Positions 5,657 through 8,411 of a DNA stretch of 8,411 bases are shown here, piece after piece (position 1 is the stretch's first letter; each line of letters begins with the position of its first letter). The DNA lies in assembly GCA_021296165.1 (NCBI GenBank), contig JAGWAW010000062.1, forward strand, positions 1,569 through 9,979. Direction: 5' to 3'. Made by a program: the position numbers and the translations under genes. The notes beneath the pieces were generated by a model. That model ran no database searches and was not told where the DNA came from. It worked only from the letters and a program-made list of their open reading frames with translations. This DNA is from Nitrosopumilaceae archaeon. GTDB lineage: Archaea; Thermoproteota; Nitrososphaeria; Nitrososphaerales; Nitrosopumilaceae.

Positions 5657-6988
5657 ATGGCGGGGGCCCGGCTAAAGTGCATCCACCCGGACTGCAGCCT
5701 GGAATATTCGGTGGACAGCGTGGCGTTCCGGTGCGAGAAGGGCCACCCCACCGACGTCATATATGACAGGGCTCCGAGCACCGGCCTGAAGGAGACCTTC
5801 TACGCGCGCCAGAACCACCGGGGAAACATCTTCAACGTGAGCGGCGTGTGGCGCTTTCGGGATCTCTTCAACTTTTGCCAGGTGGACACCGAGGATATAG
5901 ACGCGTGCGCCATACGCTTTGTGTCTCTGGACGGCTCCGAGGGCAGGCAGACGGGGCCGTACCACATGAAGCAGGCCTCGGAGTTTGCCGGGATGGACGA
6001 GGGGTGCATGTGGCTGCAGACCGAAGGGTACAACCCCAGCGGCTCCTTCAAGGACAACGGGATGGCGACGGCGGTCACCCACGCCAGGATGGTGGGCGCC
6101 AAAAGGATAGTCTGCGCCTCCACCGGGAATACGTCCGCGTCGGCGGGCATGTTCGCCGCCAACGAGGGGATGGACTGCGACGTGTACATACCCGCCGGCC
6201 AGATAGCCCCCGGCAAGCTCAGCCAGGCGTACCAGTTCGGGGCGCAGATAGTGGAGGTGGACGGCAACTTTGATGACGCCCTCTCCCAGTCCCTGCATGA
6301 CGCCCAGACCGGCGGAGGGTACACCGTAAACTCGGTGAACCCCTTCCGCATAGAGGGCCAAAAGACCATACCCTACAGGGCCCTGGAGTATCTGGAGTGG
6401 GAGGCTCCTGACTGGATCGTCTACCCGGGCGGCGCCCTGGGAAACACGTCCAGCTGCGGAAAGGCCCTGATGGAGCTGTACGAGTGGGGGTGGATCAAGA
6501 AGGTTCCCCGGATAGCGGTCATCAACGCCGAGGGCGCCTCCACGCTCTCGGACATGTACAACGGCAGGTACGGCGCCCCGCTGCGGTGGAACGGGGGCAG
6601 GGTCGACACCGGCATAATAGACGAATACTATGGCAGGGACGGGCGGCCGGCCACCGGGGCCACCGCCATACAGATAGGCCGCCCGGCCAACATACTCAAG
6701 GGGCTCCGGGCGCTGGACTTTACCGGCGGGGTGGTGGCTACAGTGTCGGATGCGGAGATGCTGGACGCCATGTCGGTGGTGGGACTCAACGGGTTTGACT
6801 GCGAGATGGCCTCGGGGGCTGCGCTGGCCGGCATCAGGAAGCTGGTGCGGGACGGCACCATAATGCGGGACGACCGGGTGGTGGGCATACTCACCGGCCG
6901 ACAGAAGGACCCCATGCTGTCGGTGGAGTACCACAACAACCCGGCCAACCGCTTTGCCCACCCGCCCAAGAACCGTGGTAAAGGTTAA
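5657..6988 (+). CDS. thrC: Threonine synthase
   Basis: The 443-residue protein converts O-phosphohomoserine to L-threonine and phosphate with pyridoxal phosphate (PLP) in the cytoplasm, the last step of threonine synthesis. It is a fold-type II PLP enzyme. The N-terminus carries a probable zinc ribbon of unusual spacing (C8-x4-C13, then C26-x3-H30). PLP attaches to Lys132 in NPSGSFKDNG (126-135). ASTGNTSASAG (154-164) is the substrate and cofactor loop, and the phosphate of PLP is held by the Gly-rich PGGALGN (257-263). The NSVNPFRIEGQKT segment (225-237) is typical of threonine synthases rather than of serine/threonine dehydratases. The length suits the archaeal enzyme. ATG at 5657 follows a TATA box at leaderless spacing. 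Isoleucine is overwhelmingly ATA and never ATT, the native habit here. No other threonine-pathway gene is in the window. Confidence 0.95.
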   Translation: MAGARLKCIHPDCSLEYSVDSVAFRCEKGHPTDVIYDRAPSTGLKETFYARQNHRGNIFNVSGVWRFRDLFNFCQVDTEDIDACAIRFVSLDGSEGRQTGPYHMKQASEFAGMDEGCMWLQTEGYNPSGSFKDNGMATAVTHARMVGAKRIVCASTGNTSASAGMFAANEGMDCDVYIPAGQIAPGKLSQAYQFGAQIVEVDGNFDDALSQSLHDAQTGGGYTVNSVNPFRIEGQKTIPYRALEYLEWEAPDWIVYPGGALGNTSSCGKALMELYEWGWIKKVPRIAVINAEGASTLSDMYNGRYGAPLRWNGGRVDTGIIDEYYGRDGRPATGATAIQIGRPANILKGLRALDFTGGVVATVSDAEMLDAMSVVGLNGFDCEMASGAALAGIRKLVRDGTIMRDDRVVGILTGRQKDPMLSVEYHNNPANRFAHPPKNRGKG

Positions 6989-7033
6989 ATGGCAAACACG
7001 CGTACCAAACATGCCAAATGATGGTGGTATTGC

Positions 7034-7041
7034 ACTAAATG
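7034..7041 (+). promoter_or_regulatory. Possible TATA box of the CNNM-family gene
   Basis: ACTAAATG is the best AT-rich element between threonine synthase and the GTG at 7077. It is centred about 40 nt upstream, which would leave a leader of roughly 10-15 nt. This is a weaker match than the other promoters here; TTAAAT at 6985-6990, over the previous stop codon, is an alternative. Confidence 0.35.
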
Positions 7042-7076
7042 AAGGCGGATGATTCCATGGCGGGCGCGGGGTTGCC

Positions 7077-8324
7077 GTGGTAGAGCTCTGGCTGCAGATC
7101 ACGGGACTGGCCCTGCTTATAGGGCTCTCGTCGTTCTTCAGCGGCCTTGAGGTGGCGCTGGTGGGGACGCGGGACGCCAAGGTCAACCAGATTAGGAAGA
7201 GCGGTGTCAAGGGCGCCGAGGCACTCTACAAGCTAAAGTCCAACCCCGGCTGGATGATGTCCAGCGTCAACCTGGGAAACAACCTGGCCAACGTGGGCTC
7301 CTCGGCCTTGGCCACCAGCGTGGCGCTGAGCATCTTCGGCGAGACGGGGCTGGCCATCGCGGTGGGCGTCATGACGTTTCTGATACTGATATTCGGGGAG
7401 ATCACCCCCAAGACGTACTGCAACGCCAACGCCACCAAGGTATCCCTGCGGTTCGCCGGGGTGCTCCTGGCGTTCAGCTATGCCCTGTGGCCGGTGGTAA
7501 AGATGTTCGAGAGGATCACCAGGCTCATGGTACGGCTGACCGGAAGCAGCTATCACGCGCCCCCAATCACCGAGGACGAGATACGCGGCATAGTGGAGCA
7601 GGGCCTCAAGGACAAGGCCTTGGAGAAGGAGGAGACCGAGATGGTCCACGGGGCGCTGCGCTTTGATGACATCACCATACGGCGCGTGATGACCCCCCGG
7701 GCCAAGATGGTGTCCATGCCCGAGAGCATCCTCCTGATGGACGCCCTTCCGGAGATAAACAAGACGTCCCACTCCCGCATACCCGTGTACGGCAGGGACT
7801 TTGATGACATCACCGGGTTCGTGCACGTAAAGGACATGCTGGCGACCATCGAGGGGGACTACCAGATAAAGTCGCTGGCGGATATAGCGCGCAAGCCGCT
7901 CTTCGTTCCGCAGGAGAGGACCGTCAGCCTGCTGCTCAAGGAGATGAGGGGCCTCAAGACCCACATGGCCATAGTGATAGACGAGCACGGCGGCGTGGAC
8001 GGCCTGGTCACCATGGAGGACCTGCTGGAGACCATAGTGGGCGAGATAGAGGACGAGACCGACGCGGCGGCTCCTGCCGGGTACCAGAGGGTGGACAACG
8101 ACACCATACTGGCCAGCGGCGACATGAAGATAGCAAAGGTGAACAAGATATTGGGCTCGTCCATACCCGAGGGGGCCGACTACGTCACGCTGAACGGCCT
8201 GCTGTACGCCCACCTCAGGAAGATACCTGCAACGGGCGACAGCGTTGCGGTCGGGGGCGTGAGCATGGAGGTGGAGGTGGCATCCCACAACAGGACCGAG
8301 AAGGTCCGGGTGCGGCGCGCCTGA
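7077..8324 (+). CDS. CNNM/CorC-family membrane protein (DUF21-CBS-CBS-CorC_HlyC)
   Basis: The 415-residue protein has the full architecture of the CNNM/CorC family, linked to Mg2+ and other divalent-cation transport and often mis-named hemolysin. Residues 1-150 are the DUF21 membrane domain. Its first hydrophobic helix (about 4-29) contains the SSFFSGLEVAL signature. GWMMSSVNLGNNLANVGSSA (58-77) is the polar, ion-path-like segment. Two more spans lie at about 91-110 (ending FGEITPKTYCN) and 124-143. The acidic linker ITEDEIRGIVEQG (164-176) leads to the CBS pair (about 203-260 and 273-328), with VMTPRAKMVSM and IVIDEHGGVDGLVTMEDLLE as signatures. A CorC_HlyC domain (about 335-412) ends the protein. 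GTG at 7077 is the first start after an in-frame stop. In the family the CBS pair binds Mg-ATP and gates transport; which ion this protein moves cannot be told. Codon use is native. Confidence 0.9.
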   Translation: MVELWLQITGLALLIGLSSFFSGLEVALVGTRDAKVNQIRKSGVKGAEALYKLKSNPGWMMSSVNLGNNLANVGSSALATSVALSIFGETGLAIAVGVMTFLILIFGEITPKTYCNANATKVSLRFAGVLLAFSYALWPVVKMFERITRLMVRLTGSSYHAPPITEDEIRGIVEQGLKDKALEKEETEMVHGALRFDDITIRRVMTPRAKMVSMPESILLMDALPEINKTSHSRIPVYGRDFDDITGFVHVKDMLATIEGDYQIKSLADIARKPLFVPQERTVSLLLKEMRGLKTHMAIVIDEHGGVDGLVTMEDLLETIVGEIEDETDAAAPAGYQRVDNDTILASGDMKIAKVNKILGSSIPEGADYVTLNGLLYAHLRKIPATGDSVAVGGVSMEVEVASHNRTEKVRVRRA

Positions 8325-8356
8325 CTACCCTTCTATACCGGAATGAGTAAGTTCGT

Positions 8357-8371
8357 GATCAGGATCTGATC
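8357..8371. repeat. Short inverted repeat
   Basis: GATCAG (8357-8362) and CTGATC (8366-8371) are perfect inverted arms around GAT, 33 nt past the stop of the CNNM-family gene in the AT-rich sequence at the window edge. It could be a weak 3' hairpin. No T run follows directly, so I do not call it a terminator. Confidence 0.4.
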
Positions 8372-8411
8372 TAAACTAGCTATTAATGCTTCAAAACTAC
8401 CGTACAGCCAT

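Noticed and set aside
5371..5766. Plus-strand Arg-rich frame after the palindromic TTTAAA box
   Set aside because: The translation is dominated by Arg, Gly and Pro, and it runs out of frame into threonine synthase.
5672..7210. 512-aa minus-strand frame opposite threonine synthase
   Set aside because: It is a shadow frame caused by strong third-position GC bias; the translation has no domain and is Gly/His/Val-rich.
7233..8288. 351-aa minus-strand frame opposite the CNNM-family gene
   Set aside because: It is also a shadow of a GC3-biased gene, His/Gly/Val/Tyr-rich and without motifs.
1..8411. CRISPR array, insertion sequence or tRNA attachment-site duplication
   Set aside because: I saw no regularly spaced repeats, no transposase motif and no second copy of the tRNA 3' end in the window.

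Overview
The window looks like a piece of a high-GC, sponge-associated thaumarchaeon (Nitrososphaerota), most like Cenarchaeum symbiosum. This rests on composition and gene style, not on a database match. The clear genes are GC-rich but use ATA for most isoleucines and often AGG for arginine. Several genes have an archaeal TATA element 25-30 nt before the start codon with no leader. The elongator tRNA-Met is interrupted by a small intron inside a bulge-helix-bulge fold. The first gene encodes an F-spondin-type extracellular domain, which suits a life on animal tissue.

Layout. 1-780 is the 3' part of a secreted-type protein: the C-terminal half of a Spondin_N domain followed by a beta-rich extracellular domain. 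781-2346 is a long stretch without a convincing gene; its left part is clearly AT-richer than the rest. 2347-2455 is tRNA-Met(CAT) with a 34-nt intron at a non-canonical position. Directly abutting it, on the minus strand, is a class I SAM methyltransferase with an N-terminal Trm112-like zinc ribbon (2456-3280). It diverges from a 392-residue conserved-looking protein with a degenerate zincin signature (3338-4516). One AT-rich box lies exactly midway between the two start codons and probably serves both. 4491-5181 is a decayed gene broken by several frameshifts and an internal stop. It converges on a 48-residue coiled-coil protein (5178-5324, minus), and the two stop codons share the tetranucleotide CTAG. 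After a GC-rich spacer come threonine synthase (5657-6988) and a CNNM/CorC-family membrane protein with DUF21, paired CBS and CorC_HlyC domains (7077-8324).

The genes do not form one pathway. There are housekeeping functions (tRNA-Met, threonine synthesis, probable magnesium or divalent-cation handling), a divergent pair of uncharacterised proteins that may be co-regulated, and an accessory, host-facing surface protein at the left edge. The points most worth a second look are the symmetric divergent promoter, the zincin-like protein whose first motif histidine is glutamate, the noncanonical tRNA intron, the spondin-domain protein with codon use unlike its neighbours, and the decayed gene.
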